Shown: piece after piece, positions 1 to 5,276 of the stretch
Position numbering within the stretch: the first letter of the stretch is position 1
Layout: each line of letters starts with the position of its first letter
Source of the DNA: CAYTED01 sp964537075
GTDB lineage: Bacteria; Patescibacteriota; Minisyncoccia; Moranbacterales; UBA1568
Length of the DNA stretch: 8,234 nucleotides
Direction: 5' to 3'
NCBI GenBank assembly: GCA_964537075.1
Contig: CAZIBB010000040.1
Location: forward strand, 1 to 8,234
Program-made: the position numbers and the translations under genes
The notes under the pieces: model-generated
Seen by the model: only the letters and a program-made list of their open reading frames with translations
What the model was told of the DNA's origin: nothing
Database searches by the model: none

Positions 1-1187
1 AAAATGATCTCGGTGAGATCAAGGAGGGATTTGTTGAGGCGATCGGCGAAGATTTCGCGACGGAGATCCTTCAAAAAAATGGTTTGACTCTTCTTTCGCT
101 CGTCGTTGAAAAAAATGAGGTATCTTTTAATCGCCAATTCCAAAAACTTTGGGAGGGCGTGAATCAGCGTGAATTGGCTATATTTTTTCGTCAGCTTGCG
201 ACGCTGATCGAGGCCAAGGTGCCGGTAACGAGTTCTCTTCAATCAGTCGCGCTGCAGACGAGCAATGAATATCTTCGCACGATCACCCGTGAAATGAGCG
301 AGGATATCGATGATGGTATGCCGTTCTCCGAAGCCTTGGAGCGTCATAAGGATGTTTTTTCTCCTTTGGTCATCAATATGGTGAAGGCCGGTGAGATATC
401 CGGCGGATTGCAGCGTTCGATCAAGTATGTGGCGGACAATATCGAGAAGAATTATTATATGACATCAAAGATTAAAGGGTCGCTCATGTACCCGGGGTTT
501 GTCATCGGCGCTGCATCCATTATCGGATTTCTCGTGATCACCTTCATCTTGCCGAAGATTACGGGAATCATCAAAGAGATGGGAATAGCAGTGCCATGGT
601 ATACCAAGGCGCTCATGTGGCTCGGGGATTTCATGCAGGCGTATTGGTGGGCGGTGCTCATCGTCATCGCCGGCGCCATAGTCGGATTCATGTATTATAT
701 GAATAGCGAATCAGGACGGAAAGATATGGAGGAACTCACGCTGAAAATTCCTGTCATTGGTACGATTGCGAGTCGTCTGTACCTCATTCGTTTCGCTGAA
801 AATCTTTCCGCGCTTCTTTCGGGTGGTATCCCTATCGTGCGGGCACTCACAGTCGTAGCAGATGTGGTCGGGAACGGCGTCTATAAACGGATCATTCTCA
901 GGGCGGCGGACAATGTCCGTACCGGGGGAATGATGAGTCAGGCACTTGTGAATGATCCTGCTATTCCGCCGATGGTGGCGCAGATGGTGAAGATCGGCGA
1001 AGAAACGGGCTCGACGACCCAGGTATTGAAAGCGGTATCAGATTTCTATTCACAGGAGGTGGATATGCTGACCAAGAATATGATGTCTCTCATCGAACCG
1101 ATACTTATCGTGGTACTCGGTATCGGGGTCGCCATCATGGTTGTGGGCATTCTCCTCCCTATTTACAATATCGCCGGACAGCTTTAG
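1..1187 (+). CDS. pilC: PilC, type IV pilus inner-membrane platform protein (5' end outside window)
   Basis: Polytopic inner-membrane platform of the type IV pilus (GspF/T2SSF family), thought to couple the PilB/PilT ATPases to pilin insertion and removal. The frame is open from the first complete codon at 3, so the TTG at 84 is not the start. Residues read from base 3 (NDLGEIKEGFVEAIGEDFA, then EILQKNGL) match the usual PilC N-terminal segment, and only about ten residues should be missing. Two T2SSF repeats are visible: FFRQLATLIEAKVPVTSSL near 186-242 and RFAENLSALLSGGIPIVRAL near 789-848. Three hydrophobic segments follow the family pattern: around 490-570 after a MYPGF motif, around 640-705, and a C-terminal one around 1090-1175 containing IEPILIVVLG. 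About 394 residues are visible against a usual ~400. The stop is TAG, with no clear terminator before the pilins. Family assignment is secure. Confidence 0.95.
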   Translation, partial: NDLGEIKEGFVEAIGEDFATEILQKNGLTLLSLVVEKNEVSFNRQFQKLWEGVNQRELAIFFRQLATLIEAKVPVTSSLQSVALQTSNEYLRTITREMSEDIDDGMPFSEALERHKDVFSPLVINMVKAGEISGGLQRSIKYVADNIEKNYYMTSKIKGSLMYPGFVIGAASIIGFLVITFILPKITGIIKEMGIAVPWYTKALMWLGDFMQAYWWAVLIVIAGAIVGFMYYMNSESGRKDMEELTLKIPVIGTIASRLYLIRFAENLSALLSGGIPIVRALTVVADVVGNGVYKRIILRAADNVRTGGMMSQALVNDPAIPPMVAQMVKIGEETGSTTQVLKAVSDFYSQEVDMLTKNMMSLIEPILIVVLGIGVAIMVVGILLPIYNIAGQL

Positions 1188-1193
1188 GTGTTT

Positions 1194-1229
1194 CCCCCCT
1201 CTCATTTCTCAGGATGGGGTAGGGGGAGG
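1194..1229. repeat. C-rich/G-rich hairpin element, family D copy 1
   Basis: A run of six C, a short linker and GGGGTAGGGGGAGG lie just after the pilC stop. The reverse complement of 7140-7174, inside ligA, has the same order (C-rich arm, TTTC spacer, G-rich arm with GGGTAGGG). I read the two as members of one dispersed element in opposite orientation. The C and G arms can pair, but no T tract follows on the + strand, so it is not a clear terminator for pilC. Confidence 0.55.
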
Positions 1230-1241
1230 TAGACAATATAA

Positions 1242-1287
1242 TTGAATAGCTTTAAAATAGAAGTATAGTGTTATGGTGTGGTATACT
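1242..1287 (+). promoter_or_regulatory. Sigma-70-type promoter(s) for the pilin genes
   Basis: TTGAAT at 1242-1247 and TATAGT at 1264-1269, separated by 16 bases, form a good housekeeping promoter. A second option is an extended -10, TGGTATACT, at 1279-1287 without a clear -35. Either would give an untranslated leader of roughly 50-70 bases before pilin 1, fitting a separately and strongly expressed major pilin downstream of pilC. Seen by motif only. Confidence 0.55.
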
Positions 1288-1333
1288 GAAGGTGTAAATG
1301 AGAGCCAATTTCTCAAAGTAAACATAAAAAGAG

Positions 1334-1342
1334 AGGAGGTGA
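1334..1342 (+). promoter_or_regulatory. Full-length Shine-Dalgarno of pilin 1
   Basis: AGGAGGTGA lies four bases before the ATG at 1347 and is complementary to essentially the whole anti-Shine-Dalgarno tail of 16S rRNA. This fixes the start of pilin 1 and marks it as a highly translated gene. The second pilin and the three pseudopilins have no comparable site. Confidence 0.85.
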
Positions 1343-1346
1343 GAAT

Positions 1347-1778
1347 ATGAAAAATACGAAAGTTTATCTGCCGAAAGCGCAGGGATTTACCCTTATCGAG
1401 CTCCTTATCGTCATTGCCATCATTGGTATTCTCGCCTCGATTGTATTGGTGAGCTTGAGCGGAGCTCGTATCAAAGCGAATACGGCTGCCCTCAAGTCTA
1501 CTACTGCTGGTTTATCAAGTGCGGTTGCTTTGTGTTGTGATTCAAACCTGAATACACTGGCAACAACTGCGGGAGCCGAGTTGTGTAGTGACCCTATCGG
1601 ATCGCTCCTTCCTTCGGCTACGGATCTGAAAGGAACTGGTGTGACATATGCAGAGACGTCTTCATGCAGTGATGCAACACCGACTATTACGGCAACACTC
1701 GCAGGGCATCCTGAGGTGTCTTGTAACGGTGATATCGTTATTTCCAGTACTGGAGTCACGTACCCAACTGGTTGTTAG
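1347..1778 (+). CDS. pilA: Type IV pilin 1 (prepilin, six-cysteine)
   Basis: Type IV prepilin of 143 residues, the likely fibre subunit. It has a 13-residue leader ending KAQG, then FTLIELL: PilD would cut after Gly13 and methylate the new Phe1, and Glu at +5 is present. Residues 14-38 form the hydrophobic alpha-1 helix. The short globular part is Ser/Thr/Ala-rich and has six cysteines at 63, 64, 80, 107, 126 and 143, including a vicinal CC pair and a C-terminal Cys after TYPTG. The start is set by a full Shine-Dalgarno. The next gene is a close paralogue 34 bases downstream, so the two probably form one transcript ending at 2266-2297. Major-pilin status is inferred from signal strength and position. 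A minor-pilin role is possible. Confidence 0.93.
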   Translation: MKNTKVYLPKAQGFTLIELLIVIAIIGILASIVLVSLSGARIKANTAALKSTTAGLSSAVALCCDSNLNTLATTAGAELCSDPIGSLLPSATDLKGTGVTYAETSSCSDATPTITATLAGHPEVSCNGDIVISSTGVTYPTGC

Positions 1779-1812
1779 TAGAAAGCACATTTAATTTTCT
1801 GAGTCAGTTTAT

Positions 1813-2223
1813 ATGAAAAATACAAAAGGGTTTACCCTTATCGAACTCCTTATCGTCATTGCCATCATTGGTATTCTCGCCTCGATCGTATTGGTGAGCT
1901 TGAGTGGTGCAAGGACAAAGGCGACGACCGCTGCATACAAGTCTTCGGTAGCCAGTCTGGCTTCGGCTGTCGTATTGTGCTGTGATGCAACGACAAATAC
2001 ACTGCAGACGACCGCTGCTGGTGATGTGTGTAACCCTGCGGTAGGAGCGCTTCTCCCAACGGCAACGCAATTAAAGGCAACGGGAGTTACTTATGCTGTT
2101 GGGGCAGCGTGTAGCACAGCGACACCATCATTGACGGTTACCCCTACTGGATTGCCAAATACATCTTGTAACGTGGCGACAACCGTTTCAGTAACAGGTG
2201 TAACTTATCCTACTGGTTGCTAG
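1813..2223 (+). CDS. pilA: Type IV pilin 2 (tandem paralogue, six-cysteine)
   Basis: Second type IV prepilin, 136 residues, with a six-residue leader MKNTKG followed by FTLIELL (cut after Gly6, Glu at +5). The helix is nearly identical to pilin 1, and the corresponding DNA is almost unchanged over roughly 90 bases, so this is a tandem duplication kept similar by recency, conversion or selection. The globular part has diverged more, yet all six cysteines keep their positions (56, 57, 73, 100, 119, 136) and both proteins end GVTYPTGC. There is no recognisable Shine-Dalgarno before the ATG: the upstream bases are T-rich. Translation is therefore probably weaker than pilin 1, or coupled to it. 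It lies just upstream of an intrinsic terminator. Confidence 0.92.
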   Translation: MKNTKGFTLIELLIVIAIIGILASIVLVSLSGARTKATTAAYKSSVASLASAVVLCCDATTNTLQTTAAGDVCNPAVGALLPTATQLKATGVTYAVGAACSTATPSLTVTPTGLPNTSCNVATTVSVTGVTYPTGC

Positions 2224-2265
2224 CGCGATTGATGTGATCTGGGACATATCGTCTCTCGAGAACAT

Positions 2266-2297
2266 AAAAACAGACCGCTTTCGGGCGGTCTGTTTTT
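2266..2297 (+). terminator. Intrinsic terminator of the pilin pair
   Basis: A perfect 13-bp stem (A5 CAGACCGC with GCGGTCTG T5) around a TTTCGG loop, ending in T5 and followed by more T-rich sequence. The A5 on the left also gives a T tract on the other strand. It separates the pilin transcript from pilD. Confidence 0.9.
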
Positions 2298-2312
2298 ATT
2301 GTTTCTTTTTTC

Positions 2313-2321
2313 TGGTAAAAT
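2313..2321 (+). promoter_or_regulatory. Extended -10 suggesting leaderless pilD mRNA
   Basis: TGGTAAAAT is a good extended -10 box ending at 2321. A start site seven bases later falls exactly on the A of the pilD ATG at 2328, which would make the mRNA leaderless. The GAAGGA before the ATG (2322-2327) abuts it with zero spacing and should not work as a Shine-Dalgarno. I see no convincing -35. Confidence 0.4.
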
Positions 2322-2327
2322 GAAGGA

Positions 2328-3128
2328 ATGATAATTCTCTTTTTTCTCGGTCTCGGACTTATCGCAGGAAGTTTTCTCAATGTCGTCGCGCTCTCTCTGG
2401 AGCGGGAGGAAGATTTCGTTTCGCGGCGTTCGGCTTGTCCGAAATGTGGCAAGCTCATTGCCTGGTATGACAATATCCCGCTCTTCTCATTTCTTTTGCT
2501 TCGAGGGAAATGCCGGACTTGCGATCAAAAGATTTCTTGGCAGTATCCGGCGGTAGAGGCGGTGACAGGGATTCTCTTTCTCCTGGTAGGAATGTATTTT
2601 TTTGACTTTTTTGAGGTGACTGCATGGATGGAGACAGTATGGCTTCTCGGACTCGTTTCTCTCTTCATCGTGATCGCTCTCTATGATGCACGGACGATGG
2701 AAATTCCTATCACACTCCTTTGGATGGGAGGGATTTGGACGATTGTATTTCTTCTCCTCTCGGATTTCTTCGGAATATCGAGCGGACTGAGCGTACTTTC
2801 ATTGGAGCGAACTATGTCTGGTCTCGCCGCGGCCTTCGGAGCGTGGGCATTTTTCGCGAGCCTCTCCTACGTCTCCAAAGAAACCTGGATGGGCTGGGGC
2901 GATGCCTGGCTCGCGCTCGTGATCGGACTCGCCGTCGGTATTCCGGATATTATCTTCGCGCTCACGATCGCCTTCGGTATCGGTGCACTCTATGCGAGCG
3001 GTCTCATCCTTTGGCAGGGGAAAAATATGAAAACCAAGGTCCCATTCGGCCCCTTCCTCGTTTTTGGCGCTATCATACATATTCTCCTCACGCAGATATT
3101 CCCTTTCACCTATGGAATGATCTTCTAA
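2328..3128 (+). CDS. pilD: Prepilin peptidase / N-methyltransferase PilD
   Basis: Bifunctional membrane enzyme that cleaves prepilin leaders after the conserved Gly and N-methylates the new first residue. It has 266 residues, normal for the family. The N-terminal DiS_P_DiS domain shows the zinc-type cysteine pairs C37-PK-C40 and C62-RT-C65. The A24 aspartic peptidase domain has both catalytic aspartates: D120 in YDARTMEIP and D192 in the GxGD-like motif MGWGD. About eight hydrophobic segments are visible, and the opening FLGLGLIAGSFLNVV is a family hallmark. The start is supported by that hallmark rather than by a ribosome site. Its substrates would be the two pilins upstream and the three pseudopilins downstream. 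It is transcribed separately from the pilins. Confidence 0.96.
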   Translation: MIILFFLGLGLIAGSFLNVVALSLEREEDFVSRRSACPKCGKLIAWYDNIPLFSFLLLRGKCRTCDQKISWQYPAVEAVTGILFLLVGMYFFDFFEVTAWMETVWLLGLVSLFIVIALYDARTMEIPITLLWMGGIWTIVFLLLSDFFGISSGLSVLSLERTMSGLAAAFGAWAFFASLSYVSKETWMGWGDAWLALVIGLAVGIPDIIFALTIAFGIGALYASGLILWQGKNMKTKVPFGPFLVFGAIIHILLTQIFPFTYGMIF

Positions 3129-3160
3129 AGATAGCCTGTCTATATACAATAAAATATCTG

Positions 3161-3188
3161 AGGGAATGTCATCATGGGCATTCTTTTT
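3161..3188 (+). terminator. Probable intrinsic terminator of pilD
   Basis: GAATGTC (3164-3170) pairs with GGCATTC (3177-3183) across a six-base loop and is followed by TTTTTA. The stem is only 7 bp with one G-U pair, so it is weaker than the other terminators here, but its position 36 bases after the pilD stop fits. Confidence 0.6.
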
Positions 3189-3242
3189 ATATGTGCATAT
3201 CTCGTGTAATGTATTTAACAACATTTTATATAAAGAAACATT

Positions 3243-3276
3243 TATACACTAACTGACGGCCGTCAGTTAGTGTATA
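3243..3276. repeat. Perfect 34-bp palindrome
   Basis: TATACACTAACTGACGG is followed immediately by its exact reverse complement: 17-nt arms, no spacer, no mismatch. No T tract follows on either strand, so it is not an intrinsic terminator. The symmetry and the ACTGAC..GTCAGT core would suit a dimeric repressor operator (TetR-like, for example) or a cruciform. The function is unknown. Confidence 0.9.
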
Positions 3277-3346
3277 GGTTTGTGAATGTGAGATAGAGGA
3301 GGGAGAGAATAAATAACGGAGGGGAAAGAAAGGGAAGGAGGTGAGA

Positions 3347-3421
3347 ATGAATGTTTGGTTAGGAAAAGATTGGAATATCAGAAGAATTGAGAATGGAAAA
3401 TATTTTAGGATAAAAAAATGA
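3347..3421 (+). CDS. Possible 24-residue small ORF
   Basis: The peptide MNVWLGKDWNIRR, then IENGKYFRIKK, ends in TGA. It begins three bases after AAGGAGGTGA, which is practically the same ribosome site and spacing as pilin 1. The product is small, basic and aromatic, with no membrane segment. Its last codon meets the minus-strand terminator at 3412-3451. No convincing promoter is visible. The strong Shine-Dalgarno is the only real support. It may instead be the relic of a pilin-like gene's 5' region. Function unknown. Confidence 0.3.
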   Translation: MNVWLGKDWNIRRIENGKYFRIKK

Positions 3422-3451
3422 CCTTTCGCACAGTGTTCTGTACAAAAGGTC
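3412..3451 (-). terminator. Intrinsic terminator of the PEP-CTERM gene
   Basis: Read on the - strand, GACCTTTTGTACAG pairs with CTGTGCGAAAGGTC over 14 bp (two G-U pairs) around loop AACA, then A and a run of seven T. It starts 32 bases beyond the stop codon of the PEP-CTERM gene, in the correct orientation. Confidence 0.88.
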
Positions 3452-3483
3452 GGGGGCGCATGGGATTCGTTTGGGCAAATCCG

Positions 3484-4236
3484 CTAGAGTGGTATCGTCG
3501 TGAGTTTGCGACGACGGGTCGCGATGGTCAGGAGGCCGAGGCCGGCGAGCAGGAGTACGTAGGTTTCCGGCTCAGGGATGGGTGTTCCGATGCTTATCGG
3601 TCCGAATGGGCTGATCACGGGGATGTTGCCATTTTGCACTTGCGTTGGGATGGAATCCGCGGTGCGGAAGTTGTCCCAGAGGCAGTAGCTCGATCCGGTA
3701 TTGTAGGTGTCATTTTGACAGCCGAGTGAGAGGTCGATTGAACCGAGATTCGCAAAATTGATTGCGAGAGTCTGCCAGCCGAGGGTCCATGGTGCGGTGT
3801 AGCCCGTCTCCGTCGCCCCGAAGATATCGTAGAGCGTGCCATTGATGCCGATGAGTTGACGATCGTTGGATGGTGGGACAGTATCGCGTCCCATGAAGGC
3901 GAAGTCCATGAGGAGATATGCCTTGTCGATATTGACCGGATTGTTGAAGTCGACCAGAGTCACCAGTTGGTTGGGGAACAGCGGATTGATGATATCAGCG
4001 CTCGTTCCAGCAATCATCTTGAGAAGATGGGTGCTTTCCGTCGGCATCAGAGTCGTTCCGTTGGACTCTGTTGATAACTGGACGACCGCCCGGGAAGCGA
4101 TTCCCTGGGTGAGGGTCATACCATTGTCGGCGAGGGTGGGGCCACCCTCGAAGGAGGTGATAAGGGTGGCGGATGCCGACCCTAATCCCATTGTCATCCC
4201 CAAAATGAGGACACAGAAATTTTTCAAGCCTTTCAT
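3484..4236 (-). CDS. Secreted PEP-CTERM domain protein
   Basis: A 250-residue exported protein. The start at 4236 is chosen because AAGGAG lies seven bases upstream and the product then begins with a classical signal peptide: MKGLKNFC, a hydrophobic core, and SASA with a probable cut after residue 23. The C-terminus is a textbook PEP-CTERM sorting signal: PEPE at 221-224, a hydrophobic stretch 226-240, and RRRK at 241-244. In other bacteria this signal is recognised by an exosortase and removed at the membrane. The middle part (24-215) looks like a beta-rich surface domain with one likely disulfide (C173, C185). I do not recognise its fold. The frame stays open a further 33 codons upstream, but that stretch is family A repeat and leader. 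Codons ending in C (ACC, GCC) look commoner than in the pilus genes, which may point to transfer. It has its own promoter and terminator. Confidence 0.88.
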   Translation of the reverse strand: MKGLKNFCVLILGMTMGLGSASATLITSFEGGPTLADNGMTLTQGIASRAVVQLSTESNGTTLMPTESTHLLKMIAGTSADIINPLFPNQLVTLVDFNNPVNIDKAYLLMDFAFMGRDTVPPSNDRQLIGINGTLYDIFGATETGYTAPWTLGWQTLAINFANLGSIDLSLGCQNDTYNTGSSYCLWDNFRTADSIPTQVQNGNIPVISPFGPISIGTPIPEPETYVLLLAGLGLLTIATRRRKLTTIPL

Positions 4237-4243
4237 GGGGAGA

Positions 4244-4249
4244 CTCCTT
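4244..4249 (-). promoter_or_regulatory. Shine-Dalgarno that decides the PEP-CTERM start
   Basis: AAGGAG on the - strand, seven bases before the ATG at 4236-4234. It rejects the longer frame beginning at 4335, whose extra residues would be encoded by a family A hairpin and would hide the signal peptide. Confidence 0.8.
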
Positions 4250-4289
4250 TGTAAGAAAGCAGTTGGGAAAGATCGGATCGAAATAAAAC

Positions 4290-4324
4290 AGCGGTTGCAC
4301 CGCTCCAAAAGCGGAACAACCGCT
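4290..4324. repeat. Family A hairpin repeat, copy 1 (5' leader of PEP-CTERM mRNA)
   Basis: AGCGGTTG-CA-CCGCT-CCAAA-AGCGG-AA-CAACCGCT: outer stem 8 bp, internal loop CA/AA, inner stem 5 bp. It lies in the untranslated leader of the PEP-CTERM transcript. With short flanks (4286-4326) it is identical over 41 bases to the copy inside ligA (7591-7631). Confidence 0.9.
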
Positions 4325-4363
4325 CTCGGTAGCAAGAGGAACGACTATTTTTCGATTGCTGGT

Positions 4364-4392
4364 ATCATAGCGGAAAAGTGGGATTTTGTCAA
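4364..4392 (-). promoter_or_regulatory. Near-consensus promoter of the PEP-CTERM gene
   Basis: On the - strand, TTGACA (4392-4387), 17 bases, then TATGAT (4369-4364): a perfect -35, optimal spacing and one mismatch in the -10. Transcription would start near 4357 and give a leader of about 120 bases that contains a family A hairpin. The -35 overlaps that of a divergent promoter. Confidence 0.8.
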
Positions 4393-4414
4393 TGTCAGGT
4401 GGAGGTGGTAGAAT
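4386..4414 (+). promoter_or_regulatory. Divergent promoter toward the pseudopilin genes
   Basis: TTGTCA (4386-4391), 17 bases, TAGAAT (4409-4414), with TGG just before the -10 (extended form). The predicted start is near 4421, leaving a leader of about 105 bases that carries 7-bp repeats and a 27-bp palindrome before the first pseudopilin. Its -35 overlaps the opposite promoter's -35 by five of six bases. Confidence 0.6.
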
Positions 4415-4423
4415 AGAATCAAT

Positions 4424-4479
4424 GAGCAGGGAACAAGGAACATAAAGCATGGAACATAGAACAGAGGACAAGAGAGGAA
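4424..4479. repeat. Degenerate 7-bp tandem repeat, family B (8 units)
   Basis: Consecutive heptamers GAGCAGG, GAACAAG, GAACATA, AAGCATG, GAACATA, GAACAGA, GGACAAG, AGAGGAA. The unit GAACAT(A/G) recurs inside ligA at 8212-8232. It sits in the leader of the pseudopilin transcript. Confidence 0.75.
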
Positions 4480-4480
4480 G

Positions 4481-4507
4481 ATTTATCAAGGTCCGACCTT
4501 GATAAAT
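4481..4507. repeat. 27-bp palindrome, family C copy 1
   Basis: ATTTATCAAGGTC, one C, then GACCTTGATAAAT: 13-bp perfect arms. It lies 20 bases before the first pseudopilin ATG. No T tract follows, so it is a leader hairpin or binding site rather than a terminator. The ATCAAGGTC core recurs at 6732-6740. Confidence 0.85.
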
Positions 4508-4526
4508 TACGAAGAAACAAAAACGT

Positions 4527-5105
4527 ATGATGATACAAAAAATGTTTTGGATATTTATACAGCGGTCGTTCCGCCTGCGGGCGGTGCGTCCGCTGTTTCA
4601 CGACCGCTCCCTTCGTGGGTTTACTTTGGTGGAGCTGATGGTGGTGATGGCGATGACGGCTATCATGATATCGGTAACGCTCGTTTCGCTTGGCGATGCC
4701 AGGGATCAGAAGGTGGTGGAAGGGGAGGCGCGGAAATTCGCGGCGACGATTCGGGAGGCGCAGAATTATGCTCTGACGGGGAAACAATTCGTATCTGGTC
4801 GTGTAACTTGCAGTGTCGGGATAGATAGTATCGATGAAGGTGATGAGGATTATAGAGTTCGTTATTCTTATCGTAATGGAATAGATTGTAGTAGTGGTGC
4901 ATTAGGTGATCAATTTATTGCAAATACTCTTGCCAACAGTGTGACGTTTTCGAGCACTACAAACGCTTTTTCTTTCTCTGTTCCGCGCGGGGAGACCGGG
5001 TTGGCATCTACTCTTCAAGTCCAATTGAACAAGGGGTCTGCAACGTATTCGGTGTGTGTTTATCCGACCGGGAGAGTGGAGGATAAGTCGGGGACGAGTT
5101 GCTAG
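4527..5105 (+). CDS. GspH/FimT-like pseudopilin with repeat-encoded leader
   Basis: A minor pilin of 192 residues. The prepilin site is G31|FTLVEL with Glu at +5 and a hydrophobic helix at 32-55. After the helix, FAATIREAQNYALTGKQ is the typical GspH/FimT helix, and CVYPTGRV near the end is typical of the same family. Cysteines are at 95, 121, 177 and 192. PilD would process it, and it probably belongs to the initiating or tip complex with the next two genes. The leader is unusually long, and residues 12-28 (QRSFRLRAVRPLFHDRS) are encoded by a family A hairpin plus half a copy. Starts at ATG 4527, 4530 or 4542 are all possible, and no Shine-Dalgarno is seen. A GTG at 4584 would shorten the leader to 12 residues, leaving part of the repeat untranslated. 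Confidence 0.9.
   Translation: MMIQKMFWIFIQRSFRLRAVRPLFHDRSLRGFTLVELMVVMAMTAIMISVTLVSLGDARDQKVVEGEARKFAATIREAQNYALTGKQFVSGRVTCSVGIDSIDEGDEDYRVRYSYRNGIDCSSGALGDQFIANTLANSVTFSSTTNAFSFSVPRGETGLASTLQVQLNKGSATYSVCVYPTGRVEDKSGTSC
4561..4608. repeat. Family A hairpin repeat, copy 2 (inverted, inside a pseudopilin leader) plus half copy
   Basis: In reverse orientation: outer arms 4561-4568 and 4587-4594, inner stem CCGCC/GGCGG with loop TGCG, and a trailing CGACCGCT at 4601-4608. It is translated in frame as part of the prepilin leader if the ATG start is used. The inner stem differs from copy 1 at position 5 on both sides, so pairing is kept. Confidence 0.88.
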
Positions 5106-5118
5106 GGTGGGTCCGAAT

Positions 5119-5153
5119 AACGGTCGTTCCGCTTCTGGAGCGGTGCGTCCGCT
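5119..5153. repeat. Family A hairpin repeat, copy 3 (inverted)
   Basis: Outer arms 5119-5126 and 5146-5153, inner stem CCGCT/AGCGG with loop TCTGG. The orientation is opposite to the next copy 44 bases away, giving a head-to-head pair like paired REP elements. Confidence 0.85.
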
Positions 5154-5196
5154 GTTCGGAAGCAGGGAACAAATTTTTCAAGCAGAAATTTAAAAC

Positions 5197-5267
5197 AGCG
5201 GTCGCACCCCGATGAAATAATTCAGAAATTTCACGGGGTAAACCTCTCAAAAAGGGGAACGACCGCT
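5197..5267. repeat. Family A hairpin repeat, copy 4 (expanded, with nested hairpin)
   Basis: Outer arms AGCGGTCG (5197-5204) and CGACCGCT (5260-5267) frame a 55-base interior instead of about 19. The interior contains its own hairpin at 5207-5238: CCCCG/CGGGG enclosing TGAAAT/ATTTCA. The normal tail CTCAAAAAGGGGAA follows, so it looks like a CCCCT/AGGGG-type copy with a smaller palindrome inserted. Confidence 0.8.
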
Positions 5268-5276
5268 CAATACAGT

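Larger units (their letters stand above)
3129..3483. other. Gap between pilD and the PEP-CTERM gene
   Basis: About 355 bases with no conserved gene. It holds, in order, the pilD terminator, an A/T-rich stretch, a perfect 34-bp palindrome, a purine-rich G/A stretch (about 3285-3345), a possible 24-codon ORF with a strong Shine-Dalgarno, and the terminator of the opposite-strand gene. Confidence 0.7.
5106..5276. other. Repeat-filled gap between pseudopilins 1 and 2
   Basis: 171 bases without a gene. It holds an inverted family A copy (5119-5153), a fragment AGCAGGGAACAA (5161-5172) that also occurs at 4425-4436, and an enlarged family A copy (5197-5267) ending nine bases before the next ATG. 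No promoter or terminator is evident. Confidence 0.75.

Noticed and set aside
84..86. TTG at 84 as the start of PilC
   Set aside because: The frame is open to the window edge, and the upstream codons encode the expected PilC N-terminal segment, so the true start lies outside the window.
3243..3276. Palindrome as an intrinsic terminator
   Set aside because: There is no T tract after it on either strand, and better terminators exist at 3161-3188 (+) and 3412-3451 (-).
3418..3729. Open frame on the + strand opposite the PEP-CTERM gene
   Set aside because: It is a shadow of the opposite strand gene, whose product has clear signal peptide and sorting motifs. The shadow translation has no recognisable features.
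4237..4335. A 33-residue N-terminal extension of the PEP-CTERM protein
   Set aside because: It would place repeat-encoded residues before an excellent signal peptide, while AAGGAG sits correctly before the inner ATG at 4236.
4237..4357. Riboswitch in the PEP-CTERM leader
   Set aside because: The only structured part is a dispersed family A hairpin. I see no known riboswitch core motif.
3995..4489. Second minus-strand frame over the PEP-CTERM gene and repeat region
   Set aside because: It overlaps the supported gene in another frame and crosses the promoter and repeats. The product is low-complexity.
4481..4507. Palindrome as the terminator of an upstream gene
   Set aside because: No T-rich tail on either strand and no + strand gene upstream. 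It falls inside the predicted leader of the pseudopilin transcript.
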